Source: Actinomycetota bacterium
Lineage (GTDB): Bacteria; Actinomycetota; Actinomycetes; S36-B12; UBA5976
Reading direction: 5' to 3'
DNA length: 5,286 bases
Assembly (NCBI GenBank): GCA_947476765.1
Contig: CANJRK010000071.1
Coordinates: 1-5,286 of the forward strand
The notes beneath the pieces were generated by a model. That model was not told where the DNA came from. It did not search any database and was given only the letters and a program-made list of their open reading frames with translations. The position numbers and the translations under genes were made by a program. This document shows positions 1-5,286 of this stretch, in pieces. Every line of letters starts with the position of its first letter. The first letter of the stretch is position 1.

Positions 1-583
1 TGCAGCGCCCTGGCTTATGAGCTGCCAAGGCAATTGATTCATCCAGCATCGGCTTGTATTCAATGATTCGAGTTGGCTCTAAGCCACATGATGCCGAAAC
101 AATTACCTTTGGTTTTGCATCATCAATTCTAGCGGCAAGCTCAGCCGGGGCAAAGCCACCAAAAACAACCGAGTGCACAGCTCCAAGCCGAGCGCAAGCC
201 AGCATGGCAACCAAGGCCTCGGGCACCATCGGCATATAGATGACTACTCGATCGCCCTTTTCTACCCCGGCCATGCGCAAAGCTCCGGCAAAGCGCGCAA
301 CTTTCTCGAGAATCTGGGCGTAGGTAAGGATTGAAGATTTACCAGTAATCGCGCTCTCGTGAATAACTGCTGGTTGATCTGCGCGGCCGTCAATCACATG
401 GCGATCGAGAGCGTTATAGCAAGTGTTTAGCATGCCATCTGAAAACCATCGATAAAGCGGGACGTTGGAATCATCCAAGACAACAGTTGGCTTTTTATCC
501 CACTTAACCAACTCAGCAGCCGCGCCCCAAAATGCATTGGGATCTTGCATGCTTTGACGGTAGGCCTGCTGGTAATTGCTCAT
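1..583 (-). CDS. prpE: Propionyl-CoA synthetase-type acyl-CoA ligase, N-terminal part (runs off the window)
   Basis: ATP-dependent acyl-CoA ligase of the ANL (AMP-forming) superfamily, expected to convert propionate (or acetate) plus CoA to the acyl-CoA through an acyl-adenylate, in the cytoplasm. Only the first 194 residues are here, about 30 percent of a family protein of roughly 630 residues; the catalytic P-loop and C-terminal domain lie beyond base 1. The start is the ATG at 583, giving the N-terminal YxxAYRQSMQDPNAFW block (residues 4-19) of the acetyl-CoA-synthetase N-terminal domain. Then come LNTCYNALDRHV (52-63), GDRVVIYMPMVPEA (110-123) and MLACARLGAVHSVVFGGF (127-144), shared with Acs. 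SASCGLEPTRIIEYKP (163-178) is the PrpE/ACSS3 version rather than the Acs version, which is why I call PrpE. It follows rlmN by 44 bases on the same strand. No convincing Shine-Dalgarno sequence precedes the ATG. Acetyl-CoA synthetase is the main alternative; substrate is inferred, not shown. Confidence 0.82.
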   Translation of the reverse strand, partial: MSNYQQAYRQSMQDPNAFWGAAAELVKWDKKPTVVLDDSNVPLYRWFSDGMLNTCYNALDRHVIDGRADQPAVIHESAITGKSSILTYAQILEKVARFAGALRMAGVEKGDRVVIYMPMVPEALVAMLACARLGAVHSVVFGGFAPAELAARIDDAKPKVIVSASCGLEPTRIIEYKPMLDESIALAAHKPGRC

Positions 584-627
584 AGGAAGTGTCTACCACT
601 ATCTATTCAGGCGCGAGCGTGAAATGC

Positions 628-1734
628 CTAGTTCTTGGTGGCTGCGGCTAGCTGACCACAGGCACCATCGATGTCCCGGCCCCTAGTGTCGCGAACTGTC
701 ACTGGAACACCATGGCTCTTTAGTCTGCGCACAAATTCGTCTTCGTCTTCAGGGCGAGATGCAGTCCACTTAGAACCAGGTGTTGGATTTAGTGGTATCA
801 AATTTACGTGCACTAGATTGCCGGCAAGTTTTTCACCTAATAGATCCGCGCGCCAGGCCTGATCATTGATGTCTTTGATCATTGCGTACTCAATTGAAAT
901 TCGGCGGCCGGTTTTATCCGCGTAGTACCAAGCGGCATCTAATACTTCTTGGACTTTGAACCTGGTGTTAATTGGCACCAAAGTATCGCGTAATTCATCA
1001 TCTGGGGCATGTAGCGAAACAGCCAAGGTAACTGGAATACCTTCTTCGGCTAGCTGGCGCATCCTTGGCACTAGACCAACTGTTGAAACTGTTATTCCAC
1101 GTGCTGACATACCGAAGCCAGCTGGCGCAGGCTCAGTTAATCGACGAATTGCCCCAATCACGCTGTTGTAGTTAGCCATTGGTTCGCCCATGCCCATAAA
1201 TACCAAATTGTTTACTCGCCCGATGCCACCTTCGACTTCGCCTTTTGCAAGTGACCGAGCCCCTGCTAAAACCTGCTCGACAATTTCTGCAGTAGATAAG
1301 TTTCTAGTTAATCCACCTTGGCCGGTCGCACAGAATGGGCAATTCATGCCGCAGCCTGCTTGCGAGGAAATACACATGGTGACGCGATCGGTGTACCGCA
1401 TCAAAACGCTTTCAACTAACACACCGTCAAAAAGTTTCCAAACTTGTTTCACAGTAGTTCCGTTGTCACACTTCAATTCCTTGATACTTGTCATTAAGTC
1501 GGGGAACAACAAATCTTTAACGGCTTCGCGCATGTCAGCTGGAACATCAGTCCATGATGCAGTGTCATCGTTGAGTCGTTGGTACCACTGTCGCGAGAAT
1601 TGATCGGCGCGAAAGCCAGGTAACCCAAGTTCAATGACTTGGGCCTTGCGCTCTGCCACGGTCCAGTCTGACCAATGTTTAGGTGGCTTAGGTCGCTTTG
1701 GCTCGATCATGATTAACTCACCGGGTGCTGGCAT
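628..1734 (-). CDS. rlmN: Dual-specificity 23S rRNA (A2503) / tRNA (A37) C2-methyltransferase RlmN
   Basis: Radical-SAM enzyme that puts a methyl group on C2 of adenosine 2503 in 23S rRNA and, in E. coli, of A37 in some tRNAs. The 368 residues are full length. The 4Fe-4S motif CGMNCPFC gives Cys128, Cys132 and Cys135. Cys121 and Cys359 (in DIDGACGQL) match the catalytic pair Cys118/Cys355 of the E. coli enzyme, and Glu108 matches its Glu105. GMGEP (181-185) is the SAM-binding loop. Other family blocks are GITVSTVGLVPRM, AVSLHAPDDELRD and NLIPLNPTPGSKW. I keep the ATG at 1734 because MPAPGEL resembles, from memory, the MPKPGEL start of Streptomyces RlmN. The in-frame ATG at 1710 (Met9) is a rival, preceded by GGTGAG at a 6-base spacing. 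The gene lies 27 bases behind cdsA, an arrangement common in Actinobacteria. All key residues of an active RlmN are present; the related Cfr is unlikely given the context. Confidence 0.96.
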   Translation of the reverse strand: MPAPGELIMIEPKRPKPPKHWSDWTVAERKAQVIELGLPGFRADQFSRQWYQRLNDDTASWTDVPADMREAVKDLLFPDLMTSIKELKCDNGTTVKQVWKLFDGVLVESVLMRYTDRVTMCISSQAGCGMNCPFCATGQGGLTRNLSTAEIVEQVLAGARSLAKGEVEGGIGRVNNLVFMGMGEPMANYNSVIGAIRRLTEPAPAGFGMSARGITVSTVGLVPRMRQLAEEGIPVTLAVSLHAPDDELRDTLVPINTRFKVQEVLDAAWYYADKTGRRISIEYAMIKDINDQAWRADLLGEKLAGNLVHVNLIPLNPTPGSKWTASRPEDEDEFVRRLKSHGVPVTVRDTRGRDIDGACGQLAAATKN

Positions 1735-1735
1735 A

Positions 1736-1749
1736 CCGTAAGCCTACGG
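1736..1749 (-). promoter_or_regulatory. Small hairpin abutting the rlmN start codon
   Basis: In the cdsA-rlmN gap, CCGTA-GGCT-TACGG forms a 5-bp stem with a 4-base loop that ends one base before the rlmN ATG at 1734. The AGG that would serve as a weak ribosome-binding site lies in this structure. A ribosome finishing cdsA at 1762 would sit close enough to open it, so it could couple rlmN translation to cdsA. The stem is short and could be chance; the role is inference. Confidence 0.3.
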
Positions 1750-1761
1750 GGCAAAGGCTAG

Positions 1762-2586
1762 TTAAAGAAAAAATCCAAACAGCAGCCACGCTACGAAGGC
1801 ATTTAGCAATAACGAGTCCAGTCGATCCATCACGCCGCCATGGCCCGGTAGCAACGAGCCCATGTCCTTGATGCCAAGGTCACGCTTAATCATAGATTCG
1901 ACTAAATCACCTACGGTTGCAGTTAACATCATGGCGATTCCAACTAAGGCGCCCTGCCACCATGGCTGTTCAAATACGTAAAGCCACAGCGCAATACCAA
2001 CAATAAGTTGCAAAATTAGGGCGCCAAAAAATCCTTCCCAAGACTTCTTGGGTGAGATGTTCGGTGCCATTGGATGTCGGCCAAAGAGCGCACCGGCTGC
2101 ATAGCCGCCCAAGTCAGTTGCGGCCGTGAGCAGGATAAAGGCGAGAACTTTCCAAGCGCCATTTTCCTGAGTAGATAACAACACTGCGAAGCCAGCTAAT
2201 AGCGGCGCGTACGCCAGTACAAATATAGATCGTGTTGATTGATGAACGTAAGCCTCTTGGCCATCTAGTAATCGAACCGCAAGGATCAAAAGCGAGCTAG
2301 CAACGAATGTTGAAAGTAACCCACCTACCCCACCAACAGCTGCCCCAACGACAATTGCTGGCGATAAAACTTGTAGCAAAATACTCATTCGCGCCGATAG
2401 TCCCACAACTAATGTTGGTCCTAATTCCCGTGCCGCCAAAGTCATCGCGAAGGCAGCCAAGATTGTGAAGTATCTGGTGTCAATAAATAGTGATGCGATT
2501 ACGGTAGCGAGCAATCCAAGACCAACTGCGGTAGCAACTGGCAGATTACGTCCAGCTTTGCCGTAATCCGATTGATTGGTGGTCAT
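1762..2586 (-). CDS. cdsA: Phosphatidate cytidylyltransferase (CDP-diacylglycerol synthase)
   Basis: Integral membrane enzyme that joins CTP and phosphatidic acid to CDP-diacylglycerol and pyrophosphate, the branch-point precursor of bacterial phospholipids. The 274 residues are mostly hydrophobic, with about eight likely membrane segments (near 15-35, 40-55, 66-82, 84-105, 120-138, 146-165, 186-206, 211-228) and a final one near 260-274. The family signature S-x-x-K-R-x4-K-D-x-G-x-x-x-P-x-H-G-G-x-x-D-R-x-D is complete at residues 231-257 (Ser231, Lys234, Arg235, Lys240, Asp241, His249, Asp254, Arg255, Asp257). The upstream conserved block TDLGGYAAG (157-165) and SPKKSWEG (178-185) is also intact. 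The N-terminus is short, with the GRNLPVA motif usual before the first helix in actinobacterial CdsA; the long disordered extension of some relatives is missing. Its ATG shares one base with the frr stop (TAATG), so translation is probably coupled to frr. Confidence 0.97.
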   Translation of the reverse strand: MTTNQSDYGKAGRNLPVATAVGLGLLATVIASLFIDTRYFTILAAFAMTLAARELGPTLVVGLSARMSILLQVLSPAIVVGAAVGGVGGLLSTFVASSLLILAVRLLDGQEAYVHQSTRSIFVLAYAPLLAGFAVLLSTQENGAWKVLAFILLTAATDLGGYAAGALFGRHPMAPNISPKKSWEGFFGALILQLIVGIALWLYVFEQPWWQGALVGIAMMLTATVGDLVESMIKRDLGIKDMGSLLPGHGGVMDRLDSLLLNAFVAWLLFGFFL

Positions 2587-2598
2587 TAAACCTCGAGA
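2584..2598 (-). promoter_or_regulatory. frr-cdsA stop/start overlap with internal ribosome-binding site
   Basis: On the minus strand the junction reads GAGGTTTAATG. The frr stop TAA (2588-2586) and the cdsA ATG (2586-2584) share one base, and a GAGG Shine-Dalgarno core lies four bases before the ATG inside the last codons of frr. This fixes the cdsA start and is the classical arrangement for translational coupling by termination-reinitiation. The overlap is seen directly; coupling is inferred. Confidence 0.75.
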
Positions 2599-3143
2599 AG
2601 TTCGGCTTCTTTATGCTTAAGCATGTCGTCAATGTGACCTACGGCTTTTGTCGTTAAATCCTCAAGTGCTTTTTCCGCACGAGCGACCTCGTCTTTGCCA
2701 GCATCACCGTCTTTGGCAATTTTTTCTAACGCTTCTTTTGCACTGCGCCGGATATTACGAATTGCAATTCGGGCATCTTCGGCTTTAGTTTTGGCAACCT
2801 TGATAAATTCCTTGCGACGCTCTTCAGTTAGCTGTGGAAACGGTACCCGAATGATTGCGCCATCGTTTGATGGGTTAACTCCAAGATCAGAATCACGTAT
2901 CGCTCGTTCAATGGCACCTAATGCAGACTTATCAAATGGTGTGACAACAGCAACGCGTGGCTCTGGAGTCTGGATGGAAGCAACTTGCTGCAACGGTGTT
3001 GGGGTGCCGTAATACTCGACCATGATTTTGGAAAACAATGCAGCATTAGCGCGACCAGCACGAATGGTTGTGAACTCTTCACGCGTTACTTCAGTTGCCT
3101 TACCCATTTTGGCTTCGGCATCTTTAAGTGTGTCGTTAATCAT
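2586..3143 (-). CDS. frr: Ribosome recycling factor (RRF)
   Basis: Essential cytoplasmic factor that, with EF-G, splits the post-termination 70S complex so that the subunits can be reused. At 185 residues the length is exactly that of typical RRFs. Domain I (the three-helix coiled coil, about residues 1-30 and 105-185) surrounds domain II (about 31-104). Recognisable blocks are IRAGRANAAL (27-36), EYYGTPTPLQQVASI (43-57), DLGVNPSNDGAIIRVPFPQLTEERR (86-110) and AIRNIRR (127-133), the last with Arg129 and Arg132, which match the ribosome-contacting arginines of the E. coli factor. The ATG at 3143 is preceded by AGGGGA, which overlaps the pyrH stop and ends about 10 bases before the ATG. The gene is 14 bases behind pyrH and overlaps cdsA by one base. 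The pyrH-frr pair is one of the most conserved bacterial neighbourhoods. Nothing is odd in the protein. Confidence 0.98.
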   Translation of the reverse strand: MINDTLKDAEAKMGKATEVTREEFTTIRAGRANAALFSKIMVEYYGTPTPLQQVASIQTPEPRVAVVTPFDKSALGAIERAIRDSDLGVNPSNDGAIIRVPFPQLTEERRKEFIKVAKTKAEDARIAIRNIRRSAKEALEKIAKDGDAGKDEVARAEKALEDLTTKAVGHIDDMLKHKEAELLEV

Positions 3144-3157
3144 GTGTACTCAATCCC

Positions 3158-3919
3158 CTAGTGGCTAGTCTTTATTAAAGTTCCGACTTTTTCGCCACGC
3201 ACAGCGCGCGCTATGTTGCCATCAACCAAAAGGTTGAAAACCACAATTGGCAATTCGTTATCTCGACATAAACTGATTGCTGTTGCATCGGCAACCTTAA
3301 GATTTTGGGAAAGCACATCGTCATGGCTTAGATTTTCATAGCGCTTAGCTGCTGGGTTTGTGCGTGGGTCATCGTCATAAACTCCATCAACGCCTTTGGC
3401 CATCAAGACCACGTCGCAACCGATCTCGAGTGCGCGTTGAGCTGCGCAACTATCAGTACTGAAGTACGGCGTACCAAGACCGGCACCAAAAATTACGACT
3501 CGTCCCTTTTCTAAATGTCTAACAGCTCGACCTGGAATGTAAGGTTCTGCAACTTGGCTCATTGGGATTGCAGTCTGGACTCGTGTTGCCACACCTTGTT
3601 TTTCGAGAAAATCTTGCAGCGCAAGGCAGTTCATGACTGTGCCGAGCATACCCATGTAGTCAGCGCGTGCTCGATCCATGCCACGTTCCGCTAATTGCGC
3701 GCCTCGGAAGTAATTTCCGCCACCGATTACAACTGCAACTTCGGCGCCACTTTGAACTACTTCGGCAATTTGTCGAGCAATGTCATTTACTACGTCAGGG
3801 TCAACACCCAATTTGCCTTCGCCAGCAAAAGCCTCACCAGAAAGCTTTAATAGGACACGCTTCCAGCCACCTTGCGGAACACCTGGCCAGATTTCTTTGG
3901 ATTTATCAGATGTGCTCAC
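3158..3919 (-). CDS. pyrH: UMP kinase
   Basis: Hexameric bacterial UMP kinase of the amino-acid-kinase fold, phosphorylating UMP to UDP with ATP in pyrimidine synthesis; the family is usually activated by GTP and inhibited by UTP. I choose the GTG at 3919, giving 253 residues. With that numbering: phosphate-binding KLSGE (25-29), GGGNYFRG (66-73), the UMP-binding segment MDRARADYMGMLGTVMN (81-97, Asp87 matching the UMP-contacting Asp of the E. coli enzyme), FGAGLGTPYFSTD (144-156), KGVDGVYDDDP (175-185) and KVADATA (208-214). About 20 residues precede KRVLLKLSGE, matching the extended N-terminus of actinobacterial PyrH. The frame stays open to a TTG at 3958, which would add 13 residues; I see no good ribosome-binding site for either start, so the start is uncertain by 39 bases. 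The stop is TAG, 14 bases before frr. A strong inverted repeat separates the gene from tsf, so pyrH may head its own transcript. Confidence 0.95.
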   Translation of the reverse strand: MSTSDKSKEIWPGVPQGGWKRVLLKLSGEAFAGEGKLGVDPDVVNDIARQIAEVVQSGAEVAVVIGGGNYFRGAQLAERGMDRARADYMGMLGTVMNCLALQDFLEKQGVATRVQTAIPMSQVAEPYIPGRAVRHLEKGRVVIFGAGLGTPYFSTDSCAAQRALEIGCDVVLMAKGVDGVYDDDPRTNPAAKRYENLSHDDVLSQNLKVADATAISLCRDNELPIVVFNLLVDGNIARAVRGEKVGTLIKTSH

Positions 3920-3936
3920 GCCTTTAATCTTGCCGT

Positions 3937-3969
3937 ATGCCCCACCGAAAGTCTGCAATGCCCCCGAAA
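3937..3969 (-). repeat. Imperfect direct repeat pair just upstream of pyrH
   Basis: Read on the plus strand, ATGCCCCACCGAAA (3937-3950) and ATGCCCCCGAAA (3958-3969) are near copies differing by a two-base gap, with their starts 21 bases apart, about two helical turns. They lie between the likely pyrH GTG and the tsf terminator hairpin, where a pyrH promoter or operator would be expected. The second copy overlaps the bases after the hairpin. The similarity is seen directly; a role as binding sites is speculation, and a small local duplication is equally possible. Confidence 0.4.
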
Positions 3970-4023
3970 ATACTTTTGACGCTACCTCTTTGCTGGATCA
4001 CAGCTAGGAGGTAGCGTCAAAAG
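3966..4023 (-). terminator. tsf-pyrH intercistronic hairpin, likely terminator/attenuator
   Basis: A perfect 16-bp inverted repeat (CTTTTGACGCTACCTC at 3973-3988 and its complement at 4008-4023) encloses a 19-base loop. The loop holds a nested 4-bp stem (GCTG 3992-3995 with CAGC 4001-4004, five-base loop). The structure starts 30 bases after the tsf stop. In the tsf reading direction its 3' side is followed by UAUUUU (3971-3966), a short U-rich tract; in the other direction there is no T-run. This suits a rho-independent terminator or attenuator acting on rpsB-tsf transcripts. The broken U-tract means read-through into pyrH is likely. The repeat is certain, its termination function is inferred. 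Confidence 0.75.
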
Positions 4024-4033
4024 AGTCAAAAGA
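4016..4033 (-). repeat. 9-bp perfect tandem repeat at the edge of the tsf terminator
   Basis: GTCAAAAGA occurs twice without a gap (4016-4024 and 4025-4033); on the transcribed strand this is TCTTTTGAC twice. The second copy on the transcript overlaps the 5' arm of the 16-bp stem, so the first copy could compete for the lower 8 bases of the 3' arm (GTCAAAAG). Each copy also contains TTGAC, a -35-like core, but I see no good -10 at the right distance. Probably a small duplication within the spacer. Confidence 0.6.
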
Positions 4034-4053
4034 TTCAGGGCTAAATCAAAGAA

Positions 4054-4866
4054 TTAGCCACTGATTTCAATGCGAGTAAAGCTTGTTACGGTTGTGCCGG
4101 CTTCTTCGAGCACCTGCTTTACGGACTTCTTGTTATCAATTACTGACGCCTGCTCGAGTAAGCAACTGTCCTTGAAGAAGCCATTTACGCGACCTTCGAC
4201 GATCTTTGGCAGCGCGCCTTCTGGCTTACCTTCTTCCTTGGCAGTTTCCAGGGCGATGTGCTTTTCGTTTTCTACCACATCGGCTGGAACTTCGTCACGA
4301 GTTAAGTAACTTGGACGCATTGCTGCAATTTGCATAGCTGCTGCGCGAGCGGCCTCTTCGGAACCAGAGTAGGAGACTAAAACTCCAACAGCTGGTGGTA
4401 AATCGGCGGAACGACGGTGCATGTAAACCGCAACGTCACCTTCGTGATTAGCCACGCGGCCCAGTTCGATTTTTTCACCAATTACTACAGCCATATCGGC
4501 AACTGCCTGTTCGACGGTTTTCCCGCTACCAAGAGTTAGCGCTGCTGCTGCAGTCGAATCCTTTGCACCAGCCGACTTTACTGCGGCTGCAATTTCATCA
4601 CCAAGTTTTATGAAGTCTTCGCTCTTAGCGACGAAATCAGTTTCGCAAAGCAGTTCCACAAGTACACCAGCATCTTGAGCAACTATGCCAGCTGAAGTTT
4701 CGCGCTCAGCACCACGCTTTGCAGCTTTGGCAGCTCCAGAGATTCGAAGAATCTCTACTGCCTTGTCAAAATCACCTTCTGATTCTTCAAGTGCTTTTTT
4801 GCACTCCATCATTCCGGCTGAAGTAATGTCGCGAAGCTTTTTTACATCCGCGGCTGAAATAGACAT
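4054..4866 (-). CDS. tsf: Translation elongation factor Ts (EF-Ts)
   Basis: Guanine-nucleotide exchange factor that releases GDP from EF-Tu so that it can rebind GTP and aminoacyl-tRNA; cytoplasmic. The 270 residues match the usual actinobacterial length (E. coli 283). The N-terminal UBA-like module holds the signature LRDITSAGMMECKKAL (11-26). The second signature, ELLCETDFVAKSEDF (71-85), includes Asp77-Phe78, matching the residues that in E. coli push into EF-Tu near the Mg site. IAAMRPSYLTRDEVP (180-194) and the C-terminal block FKDSCLLEQASVIDNKKSVKQVL (231-253) follow. The start is the ATG at 4866, preceded by AAAGGA about eight bases upstream, a clear ribosome-binding site. Upstream neighbour rpsB is 83 bases away, with a hairpin between; a strong inverted repeat follows the gene. 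The rpsB-tsf pair is nearly universal in bacteria. Nothing in the protein is unusual. Confidence 0.98.
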   Translation of the reverse strand: MSISAADVKKLRDITSAGMMECKKALEESEGDFDKAVEILRISGAAKAAKRGAERETSAGIVAQDAGVLVELLCETDFVAKSEDFIKLGDEIAAAVKSAGAKDSTAAAALTLGSGKTVEQAVADMAVVIGEKIELGRVANHEGDVAVYMHRRSADLPPAVGVLVSYSGSEEAARAAAMQIAAMRPSYLTRDEVPADVVENEKHIALETAKEEGKPEGALPKIVEGRVNGFFKDSCLLEQASVIDNKKSVKQVLEEAGTTVTSFTRIEISG

Positions 4867-4909
4867 GAATTATTTCCTTTTATGTTTTTAGGGTCAGTAT
4901 GAAATTTAA

Positions 4910-4943
4910 GTAACTGCGAGCAACAAAGGCTGCCCGCAGTTAC
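4910..4943 (-). terminator. rpsB-tsf intercistronic hairpin (attenuator or processing site)
   Basis: Six bases after the rpsB stop, the transcript can fold GUAACUGCGGGCA (4943-4931) onto UGCUCGCAGUUAC (4922-4910). This makes a 13-bp stem with one G-U pair and an 8-base loop; the outer nine pairs are a perfect inverted repeat. It is followed by UUAAAUUU, which is U-rich but broken by A, so full termination is doubtful. A partial terminator between rpsB and tsf is known in E. coli and lowers tsf relative to rpsB; a similar role, or 3'-end protection after cleavage, is inferred. The 83-base gap also carries the tsf ribosome-binding site and nothing else I recognise. Confidence 0.65.
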
Positions 4944-4949
4944 AAATGC

Positions 4950-5286
4950 TTATTCAGCGGCAGGAACTTCAGTTACGGCTTCAGCTGGAGCAGCGTCAGC
5001 AGCACCAGTTAGCAGTTCCTTTTCCCAATCAGCAAGTGGTTCAACTGCAGCATCTGCAGGTGCACCGGCAACAGCGCCACCAGCACGTGCCATCAAGCCA
5101 TCAGCAATTGCGTCAGCAATCACGTGAGTTAGCAAGCCAACTGCGCGAAGTGCGTCGTCATTTCCTGGAATTGGGTAGTCCACAACATCTGGATCACAGT
5201 TGGTATCAAGGATGCCAACTACTGGGATGTTCAATTTGTGAGCTTCGCCAACAGCAATGTGCTCTTTGTTTGTGTCAACAACCCAA
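4950..5286 (-). CDS. rpsB: 30S ribosomal protein S2, C-terminal part (starts beyond the window)
   Basis: Primary component of the small ribosomal subunit, bound late near the head-body junction together with S1 in many bacteria. Only the last 111 residues are present; the gene is cut by the window edge and no start is visible. The fragment opens with WVVDTNKEHIAVGEAHKLNIPVV, then the second S2 signature region ILDTNCDPDVVDYPIPGNDDALRAV, matching the part of S2 from about residue 154 in E. coli. After the conserved domain comes a tail of about 45 residues rich in Ala, Glu and Pro (ending TEVPAAE), the acidic low-complexity extension usual in actinobacterial S2. The internal TTG at 5234 is not a start, since the conserved domain continues upstream in frame. 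The gene ends in TAA and is followed at once by a hairpin; tsf is next. The main promoter of the cluster should lie upstream of it, outside the window. Confidence 0.97.
   Translation of the reverse strand, partial: WVVDTNKEHIAVGEAHKLNIPVVGILDTNCDPDVVDYPIPGNDDALRAVGLLTHVIADAIADGLMARAGGAVAGAPADAAVEPLADWEKELLTGAADAAPAEAVTEVPAAE

Noticed and set aside
54..239. 61-codon plus-strand frame at the window start
   Set aside because: Antisense to the conserved SVVFGGF and SASCGLEPTR segments of the acyl-CoA ligase; shadow frame.
495..503. TTATCCCAC resembling a DnaA box
   Set aside because: A single imperfect match inside a coding region, with no cluster and no AT-rich unwinding region nearby.
584..627. 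Possible promoter for the acyl-CoA ligase gene (TAGATA as a -10, minus strand)
   Set aside because: TAGATA matches the consensus TATAAT at only three of six positions, and the hexamer 17 bases upstream (GGCATT) does not resemble a -35. Too weak to annotate.
1190..1603. 137-codon plus-strand reading frame opposite rlmN
   Set aside because: It lies wholly antisense to a complete, clearly recognised RlmN, has no recognisable domain, and is best explained as a shadow of the real gene's codon bias.
2695..3012. 105-codon plus-strand frame opposite frr
   Set aside because: Arg/Ser-rich translation typical of the complement of a helical charged protein; no independent support.
3667..4007. Overlapping plus-strand frames opposite the 5' half of pyrH and running into the spacer
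   Set aside because: Antisense to conserved UMP kinase motifs; one frame runs through the inverted repeat, and neither resembles a known protein.
4016..4033. The TTGAC cores of the tandem repeat as -35 boxes of a pyrH promoter
   Set aside because: At 16-18 bases downstream I find no acceptable -10; the best candidate, TAGCTG, shares only the first two bases with the consensus. Kept only as a repeat.

Overview
The window is a stretch of bacterial core chromosome. All seven genes lie on the minus strand, so transcription runs from high to low coordinates: rpsB (3' end only), tsf, pyrH, frr, cdsA, rlmN, and the 5' part of a propionyl-CoA-synthetase-type acyl-CoA ligase gene (prpE-like). The plus strand carries only shadow reading frames. 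There are no tRNA or rRNA genes, mobile elements, CRISPR arrays or integration scars.

The gene order rpsB-tsf-pyrH-frr-cdsA-rlmN is the classical order of Actinobacteria. The proteins also look actinobacterial: an Ala/Glu-rich extension on S2, an EF-Ts of 270 residues, an MPxPGEL-type N-terminus on RlmN, and a hydrophilic N-terminal extension on PyrH. Two 60-base lines that I counted are 48 and 50 percent G+C, low for the phylum. This suggests a small-genome planktonic type (the acI/Nanopelagicales or Rhodoluna-like groups) rather than Streptomyces or Mycobacterium. The phylum is well supported; the lineage within it is inference.

Layout from upstream to downstream: the end of rpsB (5286-4950); an 83-base spacer with a hairpin just after the rpsB stop; tsf (4866-4054); a 134-base spacer with a 16-bp perfect inverted repeat (likely terminator/attenuator), a 9-bp tandem repeat and a pair of imperfect direct repeats before pyrH; then a tight run of pyrH, frr (14-base gap), cdsA (stop and start share one base), rlmN (27-base gap) and prpE-like (44-base gap). 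All stretches above 300 bases are coding.

The first six genes tie translation to growth: S2 and EF-Ts build and feed the ribosome, RRF recycles it, and RlmN methylates its peptidyl-transferase centre. PyrH makes UDP, hence UTP and CTP, and CdsA uses CTP to activate phosphatidic acid for phospholipid synthesis. The acyl-CoA ligase at the end is metabolic and not obviously part of this set. I see no undescribed system; the points worth a second look are the intercistronic RNA structures, the pyrH start and upstream repeats, and the ligase behind rlmN.
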